Source of the DNA: Lachnospiraceae bacterium
GTDB lineage: Bacteria; Bacillota; Clostridia; Lachnospirales; Lachnospiraceae
Direction: 5' to 3'
Assembly: GCA_030524635.1 (NCBI GenBank)
Contig: JAUNGG010000026.1
Location: 1-53,322 of the forward strand
DNA: 53,322 nucleotides
In this document: piece after piece, positions 36,640-44,722 of the stretch
Layout of the letters: the number at the start of each line of letters is the position of its first letter
Position numbering within the stretch: position 1 is the stretch's first letter
Notes under the pieces: model-generated
The model's database searches: none
The model's input: the letters and a program-made list of their open reading frames with translations, nothing else
What the model was told of the DNA's origin: nothing
Position numbers and translations under genes: made by a program

Positions 36640-36668
36640 TTTACAAACCAGCAGAAATTGAGTACAAT
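36640..36668 (+). promoter_or_regulatory. Promoter of the rrf2-tcdA pair
   Basis: TTTACA (36640-36645) and TACAAT (36663-36668) are 17 bp apart, about 42 bp before the Rrf2 start. Confidence 0.7.
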
Positions 36669-36710
36669 ACTTTATATCCTATTAATCATATAAGAATAGA
36701 GGTGTTACCT

Positions 36711-37142
36711 ATGAAAATATCCACAAAAGGCCGCTATGCCATGCGGATGATGCTGGAATTCGCCCTTCATCCGGACGAGCATACTAAGATCAGCCAGGTA
36801 GCGGAACGGCAGCAGATCTCTGTCAAGTACCTGGAACAGATCGTAACTGTGCTCTGCAAAGCCGGCTACGTGAAAAGCACCCGCGGCGCCCAGGGCGGCT
36901 ACCGACTTGCAAGAAAACCGGAGGAATACACGGTTGGACAGATCCTTCGTCTGATGGAGGGCAGCCTGGCTCCCGTTTCCTGCCTGGACGATGAGGAAAA
37001 CCAGTGCGGCCGCTCTAACTGCTGTGCCACCCTTCACGTATGGAAGGAACTGAATGATGCCATCAACTCTGTGGTAGACCGGGTGACGCTGGCTGATCTG
37101 GTAAAAGAACAGAAGGCGATGCCGGATATCACATTAATGTAA
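36711..37142 (+). CDS. Rrf2-family transcriptional regulator
   Basis: This 143-residue protein has an N-terminal winged HTH (residues 1-80: MKISTKGRYAMRMMLEFA, SVKYLEQIVTVL, RGAQGGYRLAR) and a C-terminal part with the cysteines CLDDEENQCGRSNCC, the region where IscR-type members bind a 2Fe-2S cluster. It may therefore sense iron-sulfur or redox state, or cysteine supply as CymR does; no isc/suf genes are adjacent. I chose ATG 36711 (GAGGTG upstream) rather than the in-frame ATG 9 bp earlier. Confidence 0.9.
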   Translation: MKISTKGRYAMRMMLEFALHPDEHTKISQVAERQQISVKYLEQIVTVLCKAGYVKSTRGAQGGYRLARKPEEYTVGQILRLMEGSLAPVSCLDDEENQCGRSNCCATLHVWKELNDAINSVVDRVTLADLVKEQKAMPDITLM

Positions 37143-37203
37143 CATAAAAGAAATTGCAGCATGCAAACCTGCTGCAGACGAATCTGAATCATGGAGAACC
37201 GAG

Positions 37204-37947
37204 ATGATACATGAATTTTCCAGAACAGAAATGCTGATTGGTGAAGCCGGGCTGCAGAAGCTGAAAAGCAGCCACATCGCCGTCTTTGGGGCCGGCGGCG
37301 TAGGCTCTCACTGCATCGATGCCCTGGCCAGAAGCGGCGTGGGCACATTGAGCATCCTTGACAATGATGACGTGGCGCTGACTAACTTAAACCGTCAGTC
37401 TATCGCCTTTCACAGCACCATCGGAAAGAAAAAAACAGAAGTCTTCCGGGAACGGATCGCAGATATCTCCCCCTCCTGTCAGGTCCATACCTGGCAGACC
37501 TTTGTGCTCCCGGAAAACCTTGCGGATATTATGACCCAAATAGAAGCGGCAGCAGGCAGGCGGCCGGACTACATCATTGACGCCATCGACACGGTGGCGG
37601 CAAAGCTGTCCTTAGCTGAGTATGCGGCTCACACCGGCATCCCCCTGATCGCTTCCATGGGAACCGGAAATAAGCTGCATGCAGAATGCTTTGAAATCAC
37701 GGATATCTACAAGACCAGCGTATGCCCGCTCTGCCGTGTTATGCGGCGGGAACTGAAAAAGCGGGGAATCCCGTCCCTGAAGGTGCTTTATTCCAAAGAA
37801 GAACCGCTGACCCCAGCTCTGCCTGTGGAGGATACCGGCGGGCGGCGTGCCACCCCGGGCAGTGTCTCCTTCGTTCCTCCGGTAGCCGGCCTTTTGATCG
37901 CCGGTGAGGTGATTCGGGAGCTGTGCGGGCTGAACGGAAGGGTTTAG
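37204..37947 (+). CDS. tcdA: tRNA threonylcarbamoyladenosine dehydratase (TcdA/CsdL-like, ThiF superfamily)
   Basis: This 247-residue E1-like enzyme converts t6A37 in tRNA to its cyclic form. The N-terminus FSRTEMLIGEAGLQKL is typical. The ATP/Rossmann motif is FGAGGVGSHCIDALARSG, followed by LDNDDVALTNLNRQ, the DAID segment, and a CPLC pair near residue 178. Its length matches the family. It is 61 bp after the Rrf2 gene and probably co-transcribed. Other ThiF/HesA members are possible but fit less well. Confidence 0.9.
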   Translation: MIHEFSRTEMLIGEAGLQKLKSSHIAVFGAGGVGSHCIDALARSGVGTLSILDNDDVALTNLNRQSIAFHSTIGKKKTEVFRERIADISPSCQVHTWQTFVLPENLADIMTQIEAAAGRRPDYIIDAIDTVAAKLSLAEYAAHTGIPLIASMGTGNKLHAECFEITDIYKTSVCPLCRVMRRELKKRGIPSLKVLYSKEEPLTPALPVEDTGGRRATPGSVSFVPPVAGLLIAGEVIRELCGLNGRV

Positions 37948-37986
37948 CGGGCAGGCCTGCGAACCGTTCCATCCATTTCATATAGA

Positions 37987-38119
37987 CAAAATGAGAGCTG
38001 CCTTTCCCCCACAGAAGGCAGCTCTCTGGTCACGTTCAAAAACCGTCACACTATTAGTTTTACACTTTGGCATCCCCATACCAAAATACTCGTGTAAGGC
38101 ACCCCGTTGTGCTTCTTAC
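37987..38119 (-). ncRNA. Predicted small non-coding RNA (~133 nt), family not recognised
   Basis: Read on the minus strand, transcription from the promoter at 38127-38155 should begin right at a hairpin (GTAAG...CTTAC with inner GCAC/GTGC). A second hairpin follows (ACAC...GTGT with TTTGGTAT-GGGG-ATGCCAAA), then a ~35-nt single-stranded A/U-rich linker, then a terminator stem GAGAGCTGCCTT/AAGGCAGCTCTC and a short U-run. No open frame with a ribosome site fits it. It ends about 40 bp from the tcdA stop codon, on the opposite strand, so it may act in trans or affect the tcdA 3' end. Confidence 0.6.
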
Positions 38120-38126
38120 GAAACAC

Positions 38127-38155
38127 AATATAGCACTTTTTTACATAATTGTCAA
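38127..38155 (-). promoter_or_regulatory. Promoter of the predicted small RNA
   Basis: TTGACA (38150-38155) and TATATT (38127-38132) on the minus strand are 17 bp apart, a near-consensus sigma-A promoter. No protein gene lies downstream on this strand until far beyond tcdA. Confidence 0.75.
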
Positions 38156-38189
38156 CGGTTTCCAGAGAATTTTTATGAAATTGCTCTAA

Positions 38190-38220
38190 AATTTGTATAC
38201 AAATTCCGTGTATATACAAA
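38190..38220. promoter_or_regulatory. TTTGTATA dyad cluster upstream of the small-RNA promoter
   Basis: AATTTGTATACAAATT (38190-38205) is a perfect 16-bp palindrome. A further TATACAAA half-site at 38213-38220 can pair with the first TTTGTATA. It lies about 35 bp upstream of the -35 element of the predicted RNA, where an activator or repressor could bind. Confidence 0.4.
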
Positions 38221-38386
38221 CACATGTCTTTATTTGGCGGACACTCCTCTTTTTTCATAAAATGCGGCTGATTGGTTATACTGATTTCAGAATAATCGTG
38301 CTCCGGCAGTTATTTTCTGCAATTCTTTTTTAAGGAATATCAAGGAATGCTGCCTGCTGGCACTATTTAAGCTGAGGAGGAATGTC

Positions 38387-39796
38387 ATGAATTTTTCTAC
38401 CGATTTTTCAAGCAATGTTCAGCATATGAAACGCACTCTCCAGGTAGACACCTGCTTTGATGTGGTCTACCGGGTGGTGGAATTAGGCGGACGGCGGGCC
38501 TGCCTGTTTTTTGTAGATGGATTGACCAAGGACGAGGTGCTGCTGAAGATCCTGCAGGTCTTTCAGGCTATCAAGCCGGAGGATATGCCGGCAGATGCCC
38601 ACGGCTTTTCCAAACAGTACATCCCTTACGGCGAGATCGGCCTGGTGTCCGATGAGACTTCTGCCATCACCCAGCTGCTTACCGGCATCACCTGCCTGTT
38701 TATCGATGGTTATGACAAATGCCTCACCATCGACTGCCGTACCTACCCGGCCAGAGGGGTCAGCGAGCCGGAAAAGGACAAGGTAATGCGCGGCTCCCGC
38801 GATGGCTTTGTGGAGACCCTGATCTTTAATACCGCCCTGATTCGCCGCAGGATCCGGGATCCGAAGCTGATCATGGAGATCATGAATACCGGTGAAAGCT
38901 CTCACACCGATATCGCCATCTGCTACATGCAGGGCCGGGTGGATGAAAATCTTCTGGCTCTGATCAAAAAACGGATCGCAAACCTGAAGGTGGATGCACT
39001 TACCATGAACCAGGAAAGTCTGGCAGAATGCATTTATCCCCACAAGTGGTACAATCCCTTCCCCAAATTTAAATTTTCCGAGCGCCCGGATTCTGCTGCC
39101 GCCTGCATTCTGGAAGGAAACATCGTGATCCTGGTAGACAACTCTCCCGCCGCCATGATACTGCCTTCCTCTGTGTTCGATATCATCGAGGAAGCAGACG
39201 ACTACTATTTCCCTCCCATTACCGGAACCTACCTGCGGCTTTCCAGAATGACCATCTCTCTCCTGACCCTGATCCTGACCCCGCTGTGGCTGGTACTGCT
39301 CCAGAATCCAGATTCCATCCCGCCCTGGCTGGACTTCATCCGCCTTTCAGAACCGCCTCACGTTCCTGTCTTTTATCAGCTTATGCTGCTGGAATTTGCC
39401 ATTGACGGGCTTAGGTTGGCTGCCATCAATACCCCCAGCATGCTGACTACCCCCCTGAGCGTGATCGCCGGTATCGTTCTGGGAGAATATTCGGTAAAAT
39501 CCGGCTGGTTTAACAGCGAGACCATGCTCTACATGGCCTTTGTAACCGTCGCCAACTACTCCCAGGCCAGCTTTGAGCTGGGCTACGCATTAAAATTTAT
39601 GCGGATCCTGATCCTGATTCTCACCGGCCTGTTTAACTGGTACGGCTTCTGGCTGGGCATCCTGATCTCCGTCTGCGCCGTAATCTTCAACCGAACCATC
39701 GCAGGAAAAAGCTATATCTATCCGCTGATTCCATTCCACTTAAATGAGATCAAGAAGCGGTTCCTGCGCCAAAGACTTCCCCACACGGAAAAATAA
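38387..39796 (+). CDS. GerA-family spore germination protein (A subunit)
   Basis: This 469-residue protein resembles GerAA/GerBA/GerKA, the large subunit of nutrient receptors in the spore inner membrane. The N-terminal hydrophilic domain (residues ~1-270) contains DKCLTIDCRTYPARGVSEPEKDKVMRG in pieces typical of the family. About five hydrophobic helices (~285-450) and a basic C-terminal tail follow. AGGAGG lies 6 bases before ATG. No B (permease) or C (lipoprotein) subunit gene is adjacent, so it is an orphan. It may join subunits encoded elsewhere. Confidence 0.9.
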   Translation: MNFSTDFSSNVQHMKRTLQVDTCFDVVYRVVELGGRRACLFFVDGLTKDEVLLKILQVFQAIKPEDMPADAHGFSKQYIPYGEIGLVSDETSAITQLLTGITCLFIDGYDKCLTIDCRTYPARGVSEPEKDKVMRGSRDGFVETLIFNTALIRRRIRDPKLIMEIMNTGESSHTDIAICYMQGRVDENLLALIKKRIANLKVDALTMNQESLAECIYPHKWYNPFPKFKFSERPDSAAACILEGNIVILVDNSPAAMILPSSVFDIIEEADDYYFPPITGTYLRLSRMTISLLTLILTPLWLVLLQNPDSIPPWLDFIRLSEPPHVPVFYQLMLLEFAIDGLRLAAINTPSMLTTPLSVIAGIVLGEYSVKSGWFNSETMLYMAFVTVANYSQASFELGYALKFMRILILILTGLFNWYGFWLGILISVCAVIFNRTIAGKSYIYPLIPFHLNEIKKRFLRQRLPHTEK

Positions 39797-39813
39797 CACT
39801 TTCCTGCATGTTA

Positions 39814-39863
39814 AAAAGAAGCGCCAAGGCTGTCTTTTCCTTTCAGCCCCAAGCGCTTCTTTT
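39814..39863. terminator. Bidirectional terminator between gerA-like and isomerase-like genes
   Basis: AAAAGAAGCGC pairs with GCGCTTCTTTT, with an inner GGCTG/CAGCC helix and T-runs on both strands. The flanking genes are convergent. Confidence 0.85.
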
Positions 39864-39874
39864 ATAGTTGTATG

Positions 39875-40723
39875 TTAGATCTCTACCTGATCATAAATAT
39901 CCTTCAGGAACTGGATATCCTGCCAGAAGCGGTCCTTGCTGGAGTTCTCCATCAGCATGGTGATGTAAGGCTTCTTTTCCTTCACCAGCTTCATAAGCGG
40001 CTCATAGTGGAACAATCCCTCGCCTACATGGCGGTACTTCTGGCTCCGCCCCTCAAAGACGAAATCCTTCATATGCATCATGGAGATCCGGTCGCCGTAG
40101 TAGGCAAATGCCTTGCTGATCACGTCCTCCTGGCAGTCCACCTCTTCCGGATGGATCAGGTTCACCGGATCTAAAATTACCTCAACATTTGGAGAATCGA
40201 TATCCTCCAGGAAGCGTTTCATCATAGCAGGGCTGTATAAGGTGTGGTCAAACACGCCCTCCACGCCTACAATGACGCCCAGCTTCTCTGCCGCCGACAC
40301 GATCTCACGGAAGCTCTTTAAAAGCAGCTGGTAAGCCCCCTCTGTGCGGGTATCCGGAACTACCTTCATATTTGGGTCAAACCGGCCGGTCTCTGTGCCC
40401 ACCATGTCAGCTCCCATGGCTTTTGCATACTTTAAATGCTCAATAAAACGTGCCACCTCTGCCTGACGCTGTGATTCGATGGGATGGGTAGGATTAATGT
40501 AGCATCCCAAAACAGCCACATGGATATCATTTTTCTCAAGCTGAGATCGAATATACCGCCCAAATCCGGCGCTGTAATGTCCGGTAGAAAAATCGTAATT
40601 GGAGATCGATTTCTTAAATGCCAGCTGAACCTGATGGATGTCATTGGCTTTGATCTCCTCAAAAAGCTTCTCCATCTCCATTTTCGGGCATAAATCATGA
40701 CAGCGCATGCCAAACTGAATCAT
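39875..40723 (-). CDS. Sugar phosphate isomerase/epimerase-like TIM-barrel protein
   Basis: This 282-residue protein is of the AP-endonuclease-2/xylose isomerase-like barrel family. Metal-ligand motifs are visible: Glu in VIVGVEGVFDH, Asp in VILDPVNLIHPEE, His in SMMHMKDF, and Glu in ITMLMENSS. Family members isomerise or epimerise sugars or sugar acids, or cleave related compounds; the substrate is unknown. GAGAGGAG precedes ATG. It is divergent from the AEC transporter gene, which could import its substrate, and near the glucarate island. Confidence 0.82.
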   Translation of the reverse strand: MIQFGMRCHDLCPKMEMEKLFEEIKANDIHQVQLAFKKSISNYDFSTGHYSAGFGRYIRSQLEKNDIHVAVLGCYINPTHPIESQRQAEVARFIEHLKYAKAMGADMVGTETGRFDPNMKVVPDTRTEGAYQLLLKSFREIVSAAEKLGVIVGVEGVFDHTLYSPAMMKRFLEDIDSPNVEVILDPVNLIHPEEVDCQEDVISKAFAYYGDRISMMHMKDFVFEGRSQKYRHVGEGLFHYEPLMKLVKEKKPYITMLMENSSKDRFWQDIQFLKDIYDQVEI

Positions 40724-40855
40724 ACTATATTACTCCTCTCTTATTTCACTCTTATGGTGCTCTGTTGATGGTTCTTTGATCTGCTTTTATGATATCACAT
40801 TTGCCAGCTTTTGGGAACTATTAAAAAAACTGATTCTCTGACTAAGAAAAAGTAA

Positions 40856-40885
40856 TTGGCAGAACAAAAAAATTCGCGTTATACT
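40856..40885 (+). promoter_or_regulatory. Candidate promoter of the AEC transporter gene
   Basis: TTGGCA (40856-40861) and TATACT (40880-40885) are 18 bp apart. Confidence 0.6.
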
Positions 40886-40901
40886 GGAATTTAACATAGC
40901 T

Positions 40902-40933
40902 GCAATGACAGGTGCCAATGATTCTGTCATTGC
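40902..40933. promoter_or_regulatory. Leader hairpin or operator before the AEC gene
   Basis: GCAATGACAG and CTGTCATTGC form a perfect 10-bp inverted repeat with a 12-bp centre. It sits between the predicted start of transcription and the ribosome site, where either a repressor or an RNA stem would act. Confidence 0.5.
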
Positions 40934-40960
40934 CGGAAACGAATAGGAGGTACCTTTATC

Positions 40961-41869
40961 ATGGAAGGTTTTCTAAACATGGTAAATGCCCAGCTTATCC
41001 TGCTGATCTACCTGGGCGTAGGCATGTACTGCTGCAAAAAACATCTGATCGACCCGCCAACCAAGCAAAAATTAGTGGATCTTATCTTAAAGATCACTCT
41101 TCCCTGTATGATCTTTCATTCCTTTAATAAGCCGCTGACCCCGGATGTGCTGAAAAAGACGGCCATGGCCTTTCTGGTTGCCTTCTGCATCGCCATCCTG
41201 TCCTATCTTGGCGGCAAGATCCTGTATAACCGCTATCCTCTGGAACGGAAAAGCATTCTCCAGTACTGTACCCTGGTAAATAATTCAGGCTTCCTTGGAA
41301 TGCCTATGGTTTCCGCCGTTTACGGGGCTGAGGGACTTTTATTTGCTTCCATCTTCATCATCCCAAACCGGATCATGATGTGGACTGCCGGCCTTTCCCT
41401 GTTTACCACCTCGGATTTTAAGAGCAAATGCAGAAACATCTTCTTAAATCCATGTATCATCACCGTATTTTTAGGATTAGCACGGCGGATCCTTAATATC
41501 CCCTTCCCCCAGTTTCTGGATACTGCCATTGCCAACATCGGCGCCATCACCTCGCCCCTGTCCATGATCGTCATCGGCACCATGCTGGTGGGAATTTCCT
41601 GGAAAACCCTTCTGGAGCCCAGCATCTTTTATCTGGCAGCCGTTCGTCTGGTAGGACTGCCCCTGGTCGCCCTGGTGATCATGAAATTCCTGCACTTTGA
41701 CCCAATGCTCACCGGCGTTTCCCTGATCCTCACCGGCATGCCTGCCGGAAGCACCAGCGCCCTGCTGGCTGCCAAGTACGGAGCCGACGAAGACTACGCC
41801 TCCAGATGCATCATCACCACAACGCTGATGTCCCTGGTGACCATTCCTCTCCTGATGCTGTTTATATAA
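40961..41869 (+). CDS. AEC family (auxin efflux carrier type) transporter
   Basis: This is a 302-residue membrane protein with about 10 hydrophobic helices. The family features are a short N-terminal helix pair, LVNNSGFLGMPMVSAVYG near residue 105, and a second inverted half ending GMPAGSTSALLAAKYG and an isoleucine/leucine-rich helix. Bacterial AEC members carry small carboxylic acids such as malate or malonate. The substrate here may be linked to the divergent isomerase-like gene or the glucarate genes downstream (inference). AGGAGG lies 10 bases upstream of ATG. Confidence 0.88.
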   Translation: MEGFLNMVNAQLILLIYLGVGMYCCKKHLIDPPTKQKLVDLILKITLPCMIFHSFNKPLTPDVLKKTAMAFLVAFCIAILSYLGGKILYNRYPLERKSILQYCTLVNNSGFLGMPMVSAVYGAEGLLFASIFIIPNRIMMWTAGLSLFTTSDFKSKCRNIFLNPCIITVFLGLARRILNIPFPQFLDTAIANIGAITSPLSMIVIGTMLVGISWKTLLEPSIFYLAAVRLVGLPLVALVIMKFLHFDPMLTGVSLILTGMPAGSTSALLAAKYGADEDYASRCIITTTLMSLVTIPLLMLFI

Positions 41870-41890
41870 AAAGAGAATGAGAAACAACAA

Positions 41891-41947
41891 AATCCCGGCA
41901 TATCAGCCAGGTTCCATGGGAACTGCTTCATGCCGGGATTCTTTTTT
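41891..41947. terminator. Bidirectional terminator between AEC gene and gudD
   Basis: AATCCCGGCAT (41891-41901) pairs with ATGCCGGGATT (41930-41940), with an inner GTTCC/GGAAC helix and six T on the plus strand. The minus strand also has a T-rich tail. Confidence 0.88.
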
Positions 41948-42022
41948 GCATTATCTTATGCCCTTATCTTGTCCAGGCTTTTTTCTTGCCAGGACTTCTT
42001 CTTTCTGCCAAACCTTCTTTTC

Positions 42023-43129
42023 TTACCGAACCAGGCAAGGTCTCTTCGGATCAAACTTCCAGCCTGGGATCAGGTACTGCATACCTACAGAGTCATCTCT
42101 TCCGCCTAAGCAGTTGTCTAAGTATACCTGATGTGCCTTCTTGATCTGATCCATATCTGCCTCAATTCCAAGGCCTGGCTTCTTCGGTACTGCTACGCAG
42201 CCGTCCACGATCTGCAGCGGCTCCTTGGTCAGTCTCTCCAGGCCCTCCTGCCAGATCCAGTGGGTATCCAGTGCATTGTACTCGCCTGGTACCGCTGCTC
42301 CTACCTGAGTGAACATTGCCAGGGAGATATCAAAGTGGTTGTTGGAATGAGATCCCCAGGTGTAACCGAAGTCATGGCACATCTGGCCTACTCGTACGGA
42401 GCCTGCCATGGTCCAGAAATGAGGATCTGCCAGGATGATATCAACTGCCTGAGACTCTAAGGAGTGGCTTACCTCTCTCCAGTCCGTTGCGATCATGTTG
42501 GTTGCAGTTGGGAAGCCGGTGCGGCGTCTGAACTCGCTCATGATCTCTCTTCCGGAATATACGCCCTCTGCTCCGCATGGATCCTCACAGTAGGTCAGGA
42601 TGCCCTGCATACCCTTTACATACTCAACTGCCTGCTCTAACAGCCAGCCGCCGTTTGGATCCAGATCGATTCTTGCCTCCGGGAATGCCTTCTTTAAAGC
42701 ACGGATCACGTCCATCTCCTCATTTCCAGGAAGAACGCCGCCCTTTAACTTGAAGTCCTGGAAGCCGTACTTCTCATGAGTTGCCTTGGCAAATGCCACG
42801 ATCTTATCTGCGGTCAGCGCCTCCTCATGACGGATCCGGTACCACTCGCAGTCAGAATCCGGCTCAGAATCGTATGGCAGGTCAGTCTTATTCCGGTCGC
42901 CTACGAAGAATAAGTAGCCTAACATACGAACCTTGTCTCTCTGCTGGCCGTCGCCTAACAGCTCACAGACCGGCACACCCAGATGCTTTCCTAACAGGTC
43001 CAGACATGGAGCCTCGATTGCGGTGATTACATGAACGCCGGTACGGAGATCGAAGGTCTGGTTTCCTCTTACATCTTCCTCGCCCTTGGAATCCAGATAC
43101 TTCTTAACCTTTAACAGGGTGCTCTTGTA
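42023..43129. repeat. Identical tract shared by the two gudD copies (left copy)
   Basis: By eye comparison these 1107 bp are identical to 50751-51857 without gaps. Identity stops exactly at the stop codon on one side. In the remaining 222 bp of the gene (43130-43351) nine differences occur. Confidence 0.85.
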
Positions 43130-43351
43130 TTCAGCAACCTTGGTTCCCTCTACTAACGGGATGCACTCCTCCAGTGCTGCGGTGATCTTCTTTCCGCCTG
43201 GTACCTCGCCTACGCCCATCTCGCCGTTGTCTGCATACAGAACCACTACGTTTCTGGTGAAGTAAGGTGCATGAGCGCCGCTTAAGTTAAGCTCCATACA
43301 ATCCTTTCCTGCTACTGGCCAAACTTCCATCTTGGTAATTACTGGTGACAT
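42023..43351 (-). CDS. gudD: D-glucarate dehydratase, copy 1
   Basis: This 442-residue enolase-superfamily enzyme dehydrates D-glucarate (and often L-idarate) to 5-keto-4-deoxyglucarate. Catalytic and metal residues are all present: K201-x-K203 in KLKGG, D231 in DPNGGW, E256 in EDPCG, N285 in TNMIATDW, H335 in SHSNNHFD. I chose ATG 43351, which has GGAGGT six bases upstream and matches the other copy; another ATG lies 6 bp earlier. The protein is identical to that of the copy at 50751-52079. It is divergent from a LysR gene. Confidence 0.95.
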   Translation of the reverse strand: MSPVITKMEVWPVAGKDCMELNLSGAHAPYFTRNVVVLYADNGEMGVGEVPGGKKITAALEECIPLVEGTKVAEYKSTLLKVKKYLDSKGEEDVRGNQTFDLRTGVHVITAIEAPCLDLLGKHLGVPVCELLGDGQQRDKVRMLGYLFFVGDRNKTDLPYDSEPDSDCEWYRIRHEEALTADKIVAFAKATHEKYGFQDFKLKGGVLPGNEEMDVIRALKKAFPEARIDLDPNGGWLLEQAVEYVKGMQGILTYCEDPCGAEGVYSGREIMSEFRRRTGFPTATNMIATDWREVSHSLESQAVDIILADPHFWTMAGSVRVGQMCHDFGYTWGSHSNNHFDISLAMFTQVGAAVPGEYNALDTHWIWQEGLERLTKEPLQIVDGCVAVPKKPGLGIEADMDQIKKAHQVYLDNCLGGRDDSVGMQYLIPGWKFDPKRPCLVR

Positions 43352-43473
43352 ATTCATACCTCCATTTTTTATTTTTTGCCCTGGACTTTTGAAACTTATG
43401 TCCTATGGGGTGATGCACGTTGTGCAGTTAGATTCGGCATTTACGTTTAATTGCTTGCCTTTTTCTTGTTTTT

Positions 43474-43502
43474 ATTGTATAAAATTTATAGGAATAAGTC
43501 AA
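43474..43502 (-). promoter_or_regulatory. Promoter of gudD copy 1
   Basis: TTGACT (43497-43502) and TACAAT (43474-43479) on the minus strand have 17-bp spacing, in the gap divergent from the LysR gene. Confidence 0.7.
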
Positions 43503-43585
43503 ATTAATTGTTTCGATTTAATGGCTAAGTAAAACTTATTTCTAAGATCATTTGTTGTGCAATTGTTGGCGAAAGGAGGCAACCA

Positions 43586-44518
43586 ATGGATCTGAAGCAG
43601 TTGGAATATATTGTAAAGATCGCGGACGAAGGCAGTATTACCAGGGCAGCGGAAGGCCTTTTCATTTCCCAGTCGGGACTGAATCAGCAGCTTTTGAAGC
43701 TGGAGGGGGAGCTGGGGCTTCAGCTTTTTCACCGCAGTAAGAATGATCTGCGGCTGACAGAGGCGGGGAATGTGTATGTGAATTATGCCAGAAGGATCCT
43801 GCTGCTGAAGCAGGAGGCTTATGATATTCTCAATGATCTGGCAGATAACCGGGTGGGACATTTGTCCGTAGGCTTGACACCGGAGCGTGGAATCAATATG
43901 TTTATGAGCATTTACCCTAAATTCTACCAGATGTTTCCTCATATTACCATCGAACCACAGGAGATCAGTATTCGAAAGCAGCTTTCCATGATCTCAAAAG
44001 GATATCTGGACCTGGGATTTGTCACCCTGGCGGAATCCGATAAGACCAATGACGAGTACATTCATATTTATTATGAAAATATCCTCCTGGCAGTTCCCCG
44101 GTCCCATCCCCTGGCGGCCCATGCCAATCCTCCGGGAGCCCCCTTTGCCACAGCAGATCTGGCTGCCTTTCAAAATGAGCAGTTTGTGCTGATGTTTAAG
44201 GATTCTACCCTGCGGCGGATCATCGACCCGCTCTTTAAGGAAGCTGGATTTACGCCCAATATCCTGTTTGAGACCTCCAGCAATATTACCCTGCGCAACA
44301 TGGTCAAAAACCGCATGGCCTGCTCTCTGATCTCCCATAACTATGCCAGGGATCAGGAGGATATCGCCTACTTCTATCTCCCCTCCCATCCTTTCTGGGA
44401 GCTGTGTGCCACCTACAAAAAGGGGCATTATCTGACCAAGGCAGCCTCCGCTTTTATTGAACTGGCAATCCAGCATTATCATCAGGCTGCACAGGCCAAT
44501 GGACAGAGCATTGTATAA
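43586..44518 (+). CDS. LysR-family regulator A, divergent from gudD copy 1
   Basis: This 310-residue protein has an N-terminal HTH (MDLKQLEYIVKIADEGSITRAA region, residues 1-60) and a LysR effector domain (~88-300). AAAGGAGG lies 6 bases before ATG. Its closest relative in the window is the regulator at 52326, with matching stretches along the whole length, such as QLEYI, ALF/LNQQLxKLE, GHLSVG, the S/C-Y-K-KG-R/H-YL end. Position and relationship suggest that it controls gudD copy 1 in response to a sugar acid. Confidence 0.92.
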   Translation: MDLKQLEYIVKIADEGSITRAAEGLFISQSGLNQQLLKLEGELGLQLFHRSKNDLRLTEAGNVYVNYARRILLLKQEAYDILNDLADNRVGHLSVGLTPERGINMFMSIYPKFYQMFPHITIEPQEISIRKQLSMISKGYLDLGFVTLAESDKTNDEYIHIYYENILLAVPRSHPLAAHANPPGAPFATADLAAFQNEQFVLMFKDSTLRRIIDPLFKEAGFTPNILFETSSNITLRNMVKNRMACSLISHNYARDQEDIAYFYLPSHPFWELCATYKKGHYLTKAASAFIELAIQHYHQAAQANGQSIV

Positions 44519-44588
44519 AATACTCTAAGTAAAACTAATTCTGATTTTATTTTTCTAATTTTTTTTAATAATGCTCTTCTTTTCCTTT

Positions 44589-44597
44589 TGTTATAAT
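44589..44597 (+). promoter_or_regulatory. Extended -10 promoter of LysR gene B
   Basis: TGTTATAAT forms an extended -10 element (TGN before TATAAT at 44592-44597). No clear -35 is seen. A ~120-nt leader follows, with a GTTGTAA/TTACAAC inverted repeat. Confidence 0.45.
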
Positions 44598-44722
44598 TAT
44601 GGTAGCCTGCAGCAGTTCTCTGCTTTTATCGCTGCGTGTGTTTACTCGTTGAACATTCAACCGGTTGTAACGGTTCCGTACCCTCACCATTACAACTTGT
44701 TTCACCTATCAGGAGGCATATC

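Larger units (their letters stand above)
37948..38386. other. 439-bp gap with a predicted small RNA and AT-rich upstream region
   Basis: The left third carries the predicted minus-strand RNA and its promoter. The right part holds a TTTGTATA dyad cluster and AT-rich sequence. AGGAGG at the far right serves the gerA-like gene. A 70-residue minus-strand open frame (38046-38258) runs across the promoter and has no ribosome site. Confidence 0.6.

Noticed and set aside
37985..38119. Guanidine-II (mini-ykkC) riboswitch for the predicted RNA
   Set aside because: The first hairpin loop contains ACGG, but the second loop is GGGG and no transporter gene follows on that strand.
38046..38258. 70-codon minus-strand open frame between tcdA and the gerA-like gene
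   Set aside because: No ribosome site, and it crosses the strong promoter and the predicted small RNA, so the RNA explanation is better.
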